DNA of 64,000 nt from Petrimonas sp. (lineage in GTDB: Bacteria > Bacteroidota > Bacteroidia > Bacteroidales > Dysgonomonadaceae): positions 1-64,000 of the forward strand of contig DUNG01000057.1 of assembly GCA_012839475.1 (NCBI GenBank), read 5' to 3'. The notes beneath the pieces are model-generated. The model was not told where the DNA came from and did not search any database. It saw only the letters and a list, made by a program, of their open reading frames with translations. Shown here in pieces: positions 53,047 through 62,700 of the stretch (position 1 is the stretch's first letter; every line of letters begins with the position of its first letter). Both the position numbers and the translations under genes were made by a program.

Positions 53047-56000
53047 TTGACCAAACATCTTTGTCTCATGTTACCAAAAAAAGTCCTTTTGAAAGGGTGT
53101 TTCCTAGTGCTGGGAATAATTCCCGTGTTCGCGGCTCCTAAGGAAAGAAAGGCTGAACCTGCTATCAAAGTATACCCAAAAGCTATGGTACATTTTGTAG
53201 AGCCTGAGGCCATGCCGTCTTTTACAAGTTTTTTGGAGTCTATATCAACAACTGCGATCTTAGCCGAGGAAGAGCAATTGATTAAGAGCCTTTTGAGGCA
53301 ATTAAAGGACAACTCCTATTATGAAGAAAGGTTACAAATCGCCAATAAGGAGCAAAGCTTGGAGGCTAAGAAAAGACAGTACTCACAGTTGATAGATGAA
53401 GTGTCCAAGGTGTTGGAGATCCAGCATGCTTTGTCTTGGTTGAACTTTTCTTCGGTAGAACTCGCATACAACGATATGAACAAATCGTCAACGTTTGACG
53501 CGGGAAAGTATACCCCCATGTTGAGGGAGCTTTCAGTTTTGGCAAACAAGGGGTTTGACGAGATGTACAGGGGAGATGTTCAAGCCCTGTCAGATGCTAA
53601 ACGTGCACTGGAATTAAAACGTTCTATCCTTCTTGGTAACCCTCTGCTTGATCCCGATAAGATTGTAGCATCTCGTTTTATATTAAAAGATGGTGCACGG
53701 AGGGCGATGGCTCCTCAATTAGGGACGCAGATGAATAACTGGAGCAACCAAGAGTCTGCCCCACGCGGGGGGTTTGATGCTGAAATTGTAGAGTTGTCGA
53801 ATCTTCGCGGGGAGATCAAGCTCCGCCAGGTTCATAAACCGGGTAACGGTTCATCCATTGCTGACCTGCGAATGCATTGGGATGCAGATCGTGTGATGTT
53901 CTCCCAACTTCAAGCCGATAGGCGCTGGAATGTTTTCGAGGTGAAACTTGATGGAAGTGGTTATCAACCTCTGATTGATAACGATGAGCCAGACCTCGAG
54001 TTTTATGATGGTACCTATTTGCCGGATGGCCGGATTTTGGCCGTTTCCAACATCGGTTACCACGGAGTACCTTGCGTGAGTGGTAGTGATGCAGTTGGGA
54101 ACCTGGTGCTTTATGACCCCGAAAACAGAAATCTCCGTCGTTTAACGTTCGACCAAGATGCCAATTGGAACCCAGTTATCATGAACAATGGTCGTGTGAT
54201 GTACACGCGTTGGGAATACACGGACTTGACGCATTACTATTCGCGTATCGTGATGCACATGAATCCCGATGGGACTGAGAATAAGGCGCTGTATGGAAGC
54301 GGGGCCATGTTTCCCAATAGCGTGTTCGACGTGCAGCCCATTCCGGGTCAAGCTTCCTCTTTCGTGGGGATCATTTCCGGCCATCATGGTATTGCCCGCT
54401 CCGGACGTCTCATAGTTTTTGATCCGGCCAAGGGGCGCAAGAGCGTATCGGGTATGGTGCAGGAAATACCGCACCGTGATCGCCCCATCGAGGAGTTAAT
54501 CAAAGATGAGTTGGTTAACGGGGTTTGGCCCCAGTTCATAAAGCCCACCGTGTTGAATGATAAGTACTTCTTGGTTTCAGCTAAACTAACCCCTAACTCC
54601 TTGTGGGGAATTTACCTCGTGGACGTGTTCGATAATGTGACCTGTATATGGGAAGCGGAAGGCGAAGGCTTCATAAGCCCTATCCTGGTGAAGAAAACAG
54701 ATATTCCTCCTTTGATTCCCGATCGTGTGAAGCTAGATCAGAAAGAGGCAACCTTTTTCATTCAAGATATCTATGAGGGGGAAGGGCTCCGTGGAATTCC
54801 CCGGGGGACAGTTAAAGAACTTCGTCTGCATGCCTACGAATACGCGTACGTGCAAACTCAGTCTGACCATAATTGGCACGGCATTCAGTCTGGTTGGGAC
54901 ATAAAGCGCATATTAGGGACCGTACCGGTAGAAGAAGATGGATCAGTTATATTCACGGCCCCGGCTAACACGCCCATCTCTATACAGCCTATCGATGAGG
55001 AGGGGGTTGCTGTCCAATGGATGCGTAGTTGGGTAACAGGGCAACCGGGTGAAGTGGTCTCTTGCGTCGGTTGTCATGAGAATCAGAATCAGATTCCGAT
55101 ACCCAAACGAGTGATCGCCTCGCAAAAGAGTCCTAGTAAACTGATTCCTCCCGAGGGAGGTGTGCGTTCTTTCACCTTTGATCTCGAGATACAACCCATC
55201 CTTGATCGTGCCTGTATTGCTTGCCACGATGGGGAACAAGCGTTTGACCTACGAGGTGGGAAGAAAGATGAACGCGGGTATGGGACTTCGTATCTAAACT
55301 TCCATCCTTATATCCATCGCCAGGGTGGTGAAGGTGACATGGTTGTATTGCAGCCTTATGAGTATCATCCCAATACAAGTGAGCTTGTCCGTATGCTTAA
55401 GCGCGGGCATTATAACGTGGAGCTTACGGACAAAGAGTGGCGCACTTTGTACACATGGATTGACTACAATGCACCCGACAAAGGTTATTTTAATGCCAAT
55501 GTCTTGACCAATCATCCTTACCAGGGATTCGATCAGATAGAACGCCGAATAGAATTGACGAACAAATATGGTAACGGTGCCGGTGTGGATTGGAAGAAAG
55601 AGCTTTCCGACTACGCGGCTTACCTGAAGGGGAAAGGGGAGATCGTGCCGGAGATGCCCAAGAAAAGTAAGGAGGTGAAAATTAAAAACTGGACGGTTAA
55701 AGGTTGGCCATTTGATGCAGAGGATGCCAGAGCGAAGCAAATATCGACCGGTGAAGTAAGGAAAGTTGTAGAATTGGCCCCGGGGGTAAATATCGCTTTT
55801 GTACGTATTCCCGCCGGAGAATTCGTCATGGGAAGCTATCAAGGGCCTATGGACACGCAGCCCACCTCTAAGGTTAAGATAGACAAGCCTTTCTGGATGG
55901 CCGAACTGGAAACTACCAACGAGCAGTTCAACGTGATATTCCCAGATCATGACAGTCGGTACGTAGACCAGCAATGGAAAGATCATGTTGTACCTGGCTA

Positions 56001-56586
56001 CCCTGCCAATGAACCAGATCAGCCCGTTATCCGCGTCAGTTATAACGATGCCATGGAGTTTTGCAAACAGGTAAGTGAAAGAACCGGACTGAATATTACC
56101 CTGCCGACGGAAGCTCAATGGGAGTGGGCTTGTCGAGCCGGGAGCGATAGTGACTTCTGGTATGGTGACCTTCATGCCGATTTTGGCGATAAAGATAACT
56201 TGGCGGACAGAACGACATTACTGTTTGCCGTTTCTGGAGTGGATCCGCAACCCATGCAACCCGATAACCCGTGGTATCCATATTACACCTTCCTTCCTAA
56301 AGAGGAGAGCGTGGATGACGGGAATTTGGTTCAGATCGGCGGCAAGCAGTATGAGGCCAATCCATTCGGATTGTATTGTATGCATGGTAACGTGGCTGAA
56401 TGGACACGATCGGACTATTTACCCTATCCATACATGGAGAAAAGCAAAGAAAAGGGTGAATACAAGGTGGTTCGCGGTGGATCATATATTGAAAGACCCA
56501 AGTTCTCCACCTCTTATTCGCGAAAAGGATTCTACCCGTACCAACGTGTATTCAATGTTGGTTTCCGGGTGATCATTGAAGAATAA
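53047..56586 (+). CDS. HzsA-like two-heme protein with SUMF1-fold C-terminus
   Basis: A 1179-aa exported protein (signal near LLKGCFLVLGIIPVFA; start may be MLPKKV at 53068). The order is: helical N-terminal part (about 60-215), a beta-propeller of the TolB/hydrazine-synthase-alpha type (about 255-640; DLRMHWDADRVMFSQLQADRRWNVFEV), two c-type heme sites CVGCH (673-677) and CIACH (723-727), then a SUMF1/formylglycine-enzyme-like domain (about 920-1179; IPAGEFVMGS, WMAELETTNEQF, LPTEAQWEWACRAG, CMHGNVAEWTRSDY, VVRGGSYIERPKFSTSYSRKG). The C-terminal motif lacks both catalytic cysteines of FGE, so it is not a sulfatase activator. This architecture is more familiar from Planctomycetes and Verrucomicrobia. 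The reaction is unknown. Confidence 0.82.
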   Translation: MTKHLCLMLPKKVLLKGCFLVLGIIPVFAAPKERKAEPAIKVYPKAMVHFVEPEAMPSFTSFLESISTTAILAEEEQLIKSLLRQLKDNSYYEERLQIANKEQSLEAKKRQYSQLIDEVSKVLEIQHALSWLNFSSVELAYNDMNKSSTFDAGKYTPMLRELSVLANKGFDEMYRGDVQALSDAKRALELKRSILLGNPLLDPDKIVASRFILKDGARRAMAPQLGTQMNNWSNQESAPRGGFDAEIVELSNLRGEIKLRQVHKPGNGSSIADLRMHWDADRVMFSQLQADRRWNVFEVKLDGSGYQPLIDNDEPDLEFYDGTYLPDGRILAVSNIGYHGVPCVSGSDAVGNLVLYDPENRNLRRLTFDQDANWNPVIMNNGRVMYTRWEYTDLTHYYSRIVMHMNPDGTENKALYGSGAMFPNSVFDVQPIPGQASSFVGIISGHHGIARSGRLIVFDPAKGRKSVSGMVQEIPHRDRPIEELIKDELVNGVWPQFIKPTVLNDKYFLVSAKLTPNSLWGIYLVDVFDNVTCIWEAEGEGFISPILVKKTDIPPLIPDRVKLDQKEATFFIQDIYEGEGLRGIPRGTVKELRLHAYEYAYVQTQSDHNWHGIQSGWDIKRILGTVPVEEDGSVIFTAPANTPISIQPIDEEGVAVQWMRSWVTGQPGEVVSCVGCHENQNQIPIPKRVIASQKSPSKLIPPEGGVRSFTFDLEIQPILDRACIACHDGEQAFDLRGGKKDERGYGTSYLNFHPYIHRQGGEGDMVVLQPYEYHPNTSELVRMLKRGHYNVELTDKEWRTLYTWIDYNAPDKGYFNANVLTNHPYQGFDQIERRIELTNKYGNGAGVDWKKELSDYAAYLKGKGEIVPEMPKKSKEVKIKNWTVKGWPFDAEDARAKQISTGEVRKVVELAPGVNIAFVRIPAGEFVMGSYQGPMDTQPTSKVKIDKPFWMAELETTNEQFNVIFPDHDSRYVDQQWKDHVVPGYPANEPDQPVIRVSYNDAMEFCKQVSERTGLNITLPTEAQWEWACRAGSDSDFWYGDLHADFGDKDNLADRTTLLFAVSGVDPQPMQPDNPWYPYYTFLPKEESVDDGNLVQIGGKQYEANPFGLYCMHGNVAEWTRSDYLPYPYMEKSKEKGEYKVVRGGSYIERPKFSTSYSRKGFYPYQRVFNVGFRVIIEE

Positions 56587-56652
56587 AGTCTGTTATTTAG
56601 CCGCTTGATTGTGGCCTGCGGTCGGACGAAATGTGACCTATACAGGTTACGT

Positions 56653-56673
56653 TAATCATTAATCATTAATCAT
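56653..56673. repeat. Three tandem TAATCAT heptamers
   Basis: Three perfect head-to-tail copies of a 7-base unit lie 16 bases before the start of the small VOC-like gene, in the 102-base gap after the heme-protein gene. They may be slippage or spaced binding sites for a regulator. Confidence 0.6.
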
Positions 56674-56688
56674 TTAACAAAATCAAAA

Positions 56689-57003
56689 ATGAGAACATTG
56701 CATCATTTTGGTATCATTACCGATACCATTCCGGAAGGTGCCTTTTACAATGATGACTTAGGTGTTTGGTTAACAGACATCAGTAAAAGCCCAAACAAAA
56801 TTGAGTTTTTGAAATTCGAGCCAGGAAGCTGTATGCCCGAGCTGGTTCAAAAACAGGCGCATATAGCCTATGTTGTTCAATCATTAGAAGAAGAGCTAAA
56901 GGGGAAAAAGGTGATTTTTGGACCTATGGCTCTTGACGAACATCTGTCAATTGCATTCATCGAGGAAGAAGGTATTTCTGTCGAATTGATGGAGATGAAG
57001 TGA
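56689..57003 (+). CDS. Small VOC/glyoxalase-like protein
   Basis: A 104-aa cytosolic protein. It starts LHHFGIITDTI with a histidine at the usual first metal position of vicinal-oxygen-chelate proteins and ends ISVELMEMK with a glutamate at the usual last one; HIAYVVQSLEEEL (about 62-74) supplies the second beta-alpha unit. Such proteins isomerise or epimerise small dicarbonyl or acyl substrates. Placed 27 bases before dhaK in a kinase-thiolase series, it stands where the Lsr pathway has the small isomerase LsrG, though the fold is different. Function is inferred. Confidence 0.65.
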   Translation: MRTLHHFGIITDTIPEGAFYNDDLGVWLTDISKSPNKIEFLKFEPGSCMPELVQKQAHIAYVVQSLEEELKGKKVIFGPMALDEHLSIAFIEEEGISVELMEMK

Positions 57004-57030
57004 AACACATTAATGTAAGGAGTGAAAGAT

Positions 57031-58038
57031 ATGCAAACTAAATTCATTAATAACCCGGAAAACATCACGAAAGAATTGTTGGAGGGTTTGGTGTTAGCCT
57101 ACCCGGAACATGTAAAATTGGCTGCTGAGAATATCGTTGTTAGAGCGAATCCGAAAGATGAAGATAAGGTGGCAATCGTAACCCTGGGTGGATCCGGTCA
57201 TGAACCGGCCTTGAGTGGCTTCGTTGGTGATGGTATGCTCGACTGTTCCGTGGTGGGTGATATTTTTGCCGCACCCGGTGCACAACGCCTACTTCAGGCA
57301 TTGCGGCTGATGCAACGAAAGGCTGGAATATTGCTTGTGGTACTCAACCATTCGGGCGATGTTTTGAGTGCCAACATGGCATGTCAGCTGGCTGAGCGTG
57401 AGGGTATAAAAGTGGCTAAAGTGATGACGCACGATGACATCAGCGCCGGGATTGGAGCCGATTTGAATGATCGTCGCGGACTGGCTGGATGTGTACCTTT
57501 GTACAAAATCTTAGGTGCTGCCGCCGATGAAGGCAAATCGTTGGACGAACTGGTTGAGATTGCCGAGCGCTATAATCAACAGGTCGCTACATTGGCAGTA
57601 GCCATGAAGTCTTGTTCCCATCCACAAAATGGGGCAATCATAACTGACCTCCCGGATGGAATCATGGAGATAGGTATGGGGCAACATGGTGAAGGTGGTG
57701 GTACTCGGAAAGCACTGGTCTCGGCTGACGATACAGCAGCGGAGATGGTTGGGCTTTTGTGCCAGCAACTTAAGCCCGAGAAGGGAGACAAAATGATGCT
57801 GATTATCAACGGTGTTGGGGCGACAACACATATGGAGTTGAATATCGTGTTTCGTAAGGCATTCTATGAGCTTGAGGCACGTGGATTGCAAGTCTGCGTG
57901 AGTCGCATACAAGAGATCCTGACCGTTCAGGAACAAGCGGGCTTCCAAATGATTTTGGGCATATTGGATGATGATCACATAGAGTACCTAAAGAACAAGC
58001 CTTCGAATACCCCCTATTGGACTAACCTTGGGAGTTAA
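57031..58038 (+). CDS. DhaK-type dihydroxyacetone kinase subunit
   Basis: The substrate-binding subunit of a dihydroxyacetone-type kinase (335 aa from MQTKFINNPENIT). TLGGSGHEPALSGFVGDGMLD and NHSGDVLSAN shape the site, and the histidine that binds the ketone covalently is H219 (from this start) in MGQHGEGGGTRK. DhaK proteins phosphorylate the hydroxymethyl group of ketoses such as dihydroxyacetone or erythrulose. DhaL follows after 9 bases. No PTS-type DhaM is present, so the phosphate donor may be ATP bound by DhaL. An upstream ATG would add three residues. Confidence 0.92.
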   Translation: MQTKFINNPENITKELLEGLVLAYPEHVKLAAENIVVRANPKDEDKVAIVTLGGSGHEPALSGFVGDGMLDCSVVGDIFAAPGAQRLLQALRLMQRKAGILLVVLNHSGDVLSANMACQLAEREGIKVAKVMTHDDISAGIGADLNDRRGLAGCVPLYKILGAAADEGKSLDELVEIAERYNQQVATLAVAMKSCSHPQNGAIITDLPDGIMEIGMGQHGEGGGTRKALVSADDTAAEMVGLLCQQLKPEKGDKMMLIINGVGATTHMELNIVFRKAFYELEARGLQVCVSRIQEILTVQEQAGFQMILGILDDDHIEYLKNKPSNTPYWTNLGS

Positions 58039-58047
58039 TTTCGAGAC

Positions 58048-58680
58048 ATGAAAAAAGAATTGACCATTGACGATTTCAAATCTATGCTGGAGCATGCCCT
58101 AAAGAATATAAGTGAACGGGTTGACGAGTTTTCCAGCTTGGATGCGGTTATAGGTGATGGTGATCATGGGCAGGCAATTTATACGGCCATGTTGACCGCG
58201 GTCAATACGGCTAGACAAGGTGTAGAGTTTAAATCGATGCTTAACGACATAGGAATGAACATGATGCTTCAGGTAAGCGGATCAACCAGTACTTTATTAG
58301 GGGCTTTCTTTTTGGGTATGGGTGATTGCGTTTCCGGCACGAGACTGGATGCGGCTGAAGTTCGTGGAATGTTCGCCGGGGCTTTAGCTAACTTGCAGAA
58401 ACAGACACAAGCCAAGCCTGGGGATAAAACTTTGATGGATGCAGTGGTGCCAGCCGTGGAAGCGATGCAGCTTTGTAAATCTGAAGATATTGTTGAGGTG
58501 ATGCAGGCTGGTGCTGATGCTGCTTTAGCTGGTGCAGCCGCTACCACGCGGATGAAGGCCAATTACGGCAGAGCTCGTAACTATGGTGAGCGATCGGTTG
58601 GTTTTGCCGATAGCGGTGCCACATCATGGAGTTGTATACTCCAGTCCTTTGTCGAAGCATTAAAGACAATGGCTGATTAA
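58048..58680 (+). CDS. DhaL-type kinase nucleotide-binding subunit
   Basis: A 210-aa all-helical nucleotide-binding subunit. The Mg-binding aspartates D32, D37 and D39 in LDAVIGDGDHG have the DhaL spacing; GSTSTLLGAFFLGMG and KPGDKTLMDAVVPAVEA complete the nucleotide pocket and the TRMKANYGRARNYGERSVGFADSGATS ending is typical. It forms a kinase with the preceding DhaK. Separate dhaK/dhaL genes without dhaM in the window leave the phosphate source open. Confidence 0.93.
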   Translation: MKKELTIDDFKSMLEHALKNISERVDEFSSLDAVIGDGDHGQAIYTAMLTAVNTARQGVEFKSMLNDIGMNMMLQVSGSTSTLLGAFFLGMGDCVSGTRLDAAEVRGMFAGALANLQKQTQAKPGDKTLMDAVVPAVEAMQLCKSEDIVEVMQAGADAALAGAAATTRMKANYGRARNYGERSVGFADSGATSWSCILQSFVEALKTMAD

Positions 58681-58717
58681 GACATAACGCACAGGTTGTT
58701 AATAATTAAAAATCATT

Positions 58718-59593
58718 ATGGCTGATATGGATGGATATATTGAAGCTACCTCCTTTGGGTTAAAAGAGGTCGCTTCATATGCTGATTTTAAAGTAAAAGG
58801 TGCCTCCAACTTGGGTTGGGGAATGAAAGACAGGTTATCCCGAATTTTCAACCCCCTTACGGGACGTACCGTGATGCTGGCATTTGACCACGGGTTTATT
58901 ATGGGACCAACCTCTGGGTTGGGACGTATTGACTTGGAGATTGTCCCTTTGGTACAATATGCTGATTGCTTGATGTGTACCAGGGGAATTCTCCAATCTT
59001 CGATTCCTGCAAATGTGAATAAACCGGTTTGCTTGCGTTTTGATGCCGGTTCAACCATATTGACGGAACTGAATCGGAACGTGCTTATTGACGTGGAAGA
59101 GGCGATTCGTTGCAATGCTTCAGCCATGGCAGTGATGTTCTCAGCAGGGGATGGCGAACGGGAGTCAATCACGGCCGCGAACCTGGTGAAAGCGGTAGAT
59201 GCAGGAAATCGCTATGGTATACCCGTAATGGGGGTTACTGCCGTTGGTAAGGAAATGGTTCGTGATGCCCGTTACTTTGCACTGGCTTCGCGGGTATGCG
59301 CTGAAAATGGTGCCACCATTGTTAAAACATACTATTGCGAAGGTTTTGAAAAAGTTACCTCCACATGTCCCGTGCCTATAGTGATTGCCGGAGGTAAGAA
59401 ATTGCCTGAGAAGGAAGCGTTAGAGTTATGCTATAAGGCAGTTAATGAAGGAGCTGCTGGAGTTGATATGGGGCGTAATGTCTTCCAAAGTGAGTCACCC
59501 GCTTCCATGATTCAGGCAGTTTACGCGGTGGTGCATAATGGACTAACACCCGGTCAAGGGTTTGAATTGTTTCAAGAGCTTAAAAACAAATAG
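58718..59593 (+). CDS. LsrF-like thiolase/aldolase
   Basis: A 291-aa class I aldolase-fold protein of the DeoC/FbaB/LsrF group, very close to LsrF in sequence: RLSRIFNPLTGRTVMLAFDHG, LMCTRGIL, GVTAVGKEMVRDARYFALA, IVIAGGKKLPE and GAAGVDMGRNVFQS. The Schiff-base lysine is K203 in GATIVKTYYCEGFE; length and position agree with E. coli LsrF as I remember it (291 aa, Lys203). LsrF transfers an acetyl group of 3-hydroxy-5-phosphonooxypentane-2,4-dione to CoA, leaving DHAP. Following a DhaK/DhaL kinase, it probably cleaves a phosphorylated ketone from this pathway. No lsrK, lsrG or lsrABC genes are present. Confidence 0.88.
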   Translation: MADMDGYIEATSFGLKEVASYADFKVKGASNLGWGMKDRLSRIFNPLTGRTVMLAFDHGFIMGPTSGLGRIDLEIVPLVQYADCLMCTRGILQSSIPANVNKPVCLRFDAGSTILTELNRNVLIDVEEAIRCNASAMAVMFSAGDGERESITAANLVKAVDAGNRYGIPVMGVTAVGKEMVRDARYFALASRVCAENGATIVKTYYCEGFEKVTSTCPVPIVIAGGKKLPEKEALELCYKAVNEGAAGVDMGRNVFQSESPASMIQAVYAVVHNGLTPGQGFELFQELKNK

Positions 59594-59739
59594 GCTGTAA
59601 GAGACCGTGCATGTTAGTTTGTATGGTAAATAAGTAAAATATGATATTATCGGAACAACAAAATTCTTGGAGAGCTACTTTTCAATAATTTGAAATTTTC
59701 TGAAAAGGTTTGATTATTAATCTTTTAAATAAAAAAGGG

Positions 59740-62700
59740 ATGAAAAAAAGACATTCATTATTAAAATGTACAATGCTGTTGTTCGCGTTCGCGTGGATGA
59801 TACCCCTGGGGACATTTGCTCAGACCATTACGGTGAGAGGTCAGGTTGTAGATTCACAGTACGAACCTGTTCCCGGGGCAACTATTGTTGTTGTAGGTAC
59901 TACTAAAGGTGTAATAACAGACGTGGATGGTCGTTACTCCATTGAGGTTCAGCCAACCGATCAGCTTCAGTTCTCTTTTTTAGGGCTGCAAACTCAAACA
60001 ATTAATGTTAACAACAGGACAACGTTGAATGTTACACTTGAAGAGCAGGCTGAATTGCTGGATGAAGTTACCGTGGTAGCTTTTGCAAAACAGAGGAAAG
60101 AGAGTGTGATAAGTTCCATTACTACTGTAAACACTAAAGATTTAAAAGTACCAAGTAGTAACCTCACTACCGCGTTAGCAGGACGAGTGGCCGGGTTAAT
60201 TTCTTATCAGCGAAGCGGGGAACCAGGAAGAGATAACGCGGATTTCTTTGTGAGGGGCGTTACAACGTTTGGATACAAGAAAGATCCACTGATATTGCTA
60301 GATAACAATGAGGTTAGTGCCGCGGATCTAGCCAGAATGCAACCCGATGATATTGCAACCTTTTCAATTATGAAGGATGCTACTGCAACGGCTTTGTATG
60401 GCTCAAGGGGAGCAAACGGGGTAATATTGATAACGACGAAGGAAGGTAGAGAAGGAAAGGCAACGATGAACATACGGTATGAAAACTCCGTGTCTACCCC
60501 AACTCACAGGGTTGAGCTTGCAGATCCAATAACCTATATGAAACTTCATAATGAGGCTGTAAGAACTAGGAACCCGTTAGGAGTTACATTGTATTCTCAA
60601 AACAAAATTGATAATACGATCGCGGGAGGGAACCCGTATGTTTATCCCGCCAATGATTGGTACAAAACCCTTTTTAATGATTACGCTCACAATCAGCGCT
60701 TTAATTTTAACCTCAGTGGTGGTGGTAAGGTAACTCGTTATTATTTGGCTGGAACGTTGAATAATGACAAGGGGGTGTTAAAAGTTGACCCGATAAATAA
60801 TTTTAACAACAATATTGATTTAAAACGGTATATGTTACGGGCAAACGTGAACATCAATGTAACTCCTACGACTGAAGTAGCCGTTAGACTACAAGGTACA
60901 TTCGATGATTATACAGGTCCGTTGCAGGGTGGTGATGCGATGTACTCGCTTGTAATGAGATCTAATCCAGCGCTTTTTCCACCGTATTTCAAACCGGATA
61001 AGGCCAACGAATTCACCAAGCACATTCTGTACGGTAATTATGATCAAGGACAATTTGTTAACCCGTATGCCGAAATGACAAAAGGGTATCGAGATTACAC
61101 AACATCGCAGATGTTCGCCCAAGTGGAATTAATGCAAAATCTTGATTTCATAACCGAAGGTTTGTCATTAAGGGGTATGTTTAACACCAACCGATATTCC
61201 TATTACGAGGTAAGTCGTTTTTTCAATCCTTTCTTTTATAATGTTGGCAGGTATATTAAAAAAACGGACGAGTACGTGTTAAACGTGATCAATGAACAAA
61301 CGGGTAGAGAATACTTAGACTATTCGGAAGGACAAAAAGATGTGACATCAAGTACTTACTTTGAAGGTGCCCTTAGCTGGGAGCGGGTGTATAATGATGA
61401 TCATGCCGTTAGCGCGTTATTGGTGGGGACCATGAGAGAGTCCATACAAGCGAATGCCGGGGATTTGCAGCAATCCCTCCCTCACAGGAATTTAGGATTG
61501 GCCGGTCGATTCACCTACGCTTACGCGTCTCGATATTTTACCGAGTTAAACTTCGGGTATAATGGATCTGAGCGTTTTTCCAAAAAGGAAAGGTTTGGTT
61601 TTTTCCCATCCATTGGATTGGGATGGATCGTGTCCAATGAAAATTTTTGGGGTGATCGGTTAAAGGAGACGATTAATATGTTGAAATTTAAAGCTACCTA
61701 TGGATTTGTTGGAAACGATGAGATTGGAAGCCCTACCGACCGCTTTTTCTATTTATCGAATGTTAATATGAATAATGACGAAAAGGGGTCTTCTTTTGGT
61801 ACGTACGGGAACAGTGGGGGAAGATTTTTGAGCGGTATTTCGATCTCGCGCTATTCAAACGATTTAATCTCATGGGAGACCGCTGAAAAAACAAACCTTG
61901 GAATAGAGTTGGGGCTTTGGGAAAAAATCACACTTCAAGCCGATGTGTTTAAAGAAAACCGGACAAACATCCTGATGAATCGTGCGGCGATTCCTGCAAC
62001 AATGGGATTACAAGCCCCTATCAGCGCTAATGTTGGAAAAGCTAGGAGTGAAGGGTTTGATATGTCTATTAACTATAATCATGTTATCAGCCAGTCACTT
62101 TGGGTAACGGCGCTGGCTAACTTCACTTACGCGACCAGCGCGTTTACTGTTTATGAAGAGCCTGATTATAGCAGTATGCCGTGGTTGTCACACGTGGGGC
62201 AATCTCTTTCACAAAATCAAGGTTATGTTGCCGAACGGCTATTTGTTGATGAAGATGAGGTGAGAAATTCACCCTTGCAATTCGGTGATTATCGCGCGGG
62301 GGACATTAAATACAAGGATATAAACGGAGACGGGAAAATTTCTGATTTAGACAAGGTCTTTATAGGTTATCCGCAAAGCCCTGAAATTGTTTATGGGTTC
62401 GGGGTTTCGATGGGGTACAAAAATTTTGACCTGTCCTGTTTTTTCCAGGGACTTGCAAGAGAATCATTCTGGATAGATCCAACCGCCACAGCGCCCTTTA
62501 TCGATAGGCAAAATGCTCTGTTGAAAGCTTATGCCGATAGCCATTGGTCAGAAGCCAATAGAGACTTATATGCTTTGTGGCCACGATTATCTGAAAAGAT
62601 TGTTGAGAATAATGTTCAGACATCAACTTGGTTTATGCGTGACGGATCATTTTTGAGGTTGAAATCACTGGAATTAGGCTATTCTATACCAAGACAAACT

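Noticed and set aside
55294-56175. 293-codon minus-strand open frame across the heme/SUMF1 protein gene
   Set aside because: It lies wholly within a gene with heme and SUMF1 motifs on the other strand and shows no domain of its own.
53047-56586. Reading the SUMF1 domain as a formylglycine-generating enzyme for the sulfatase
   Set aside because: Both catalytic cysteine positions are replaced, and the sulfatase is of the serine type, which uses a radical-SAM activator.
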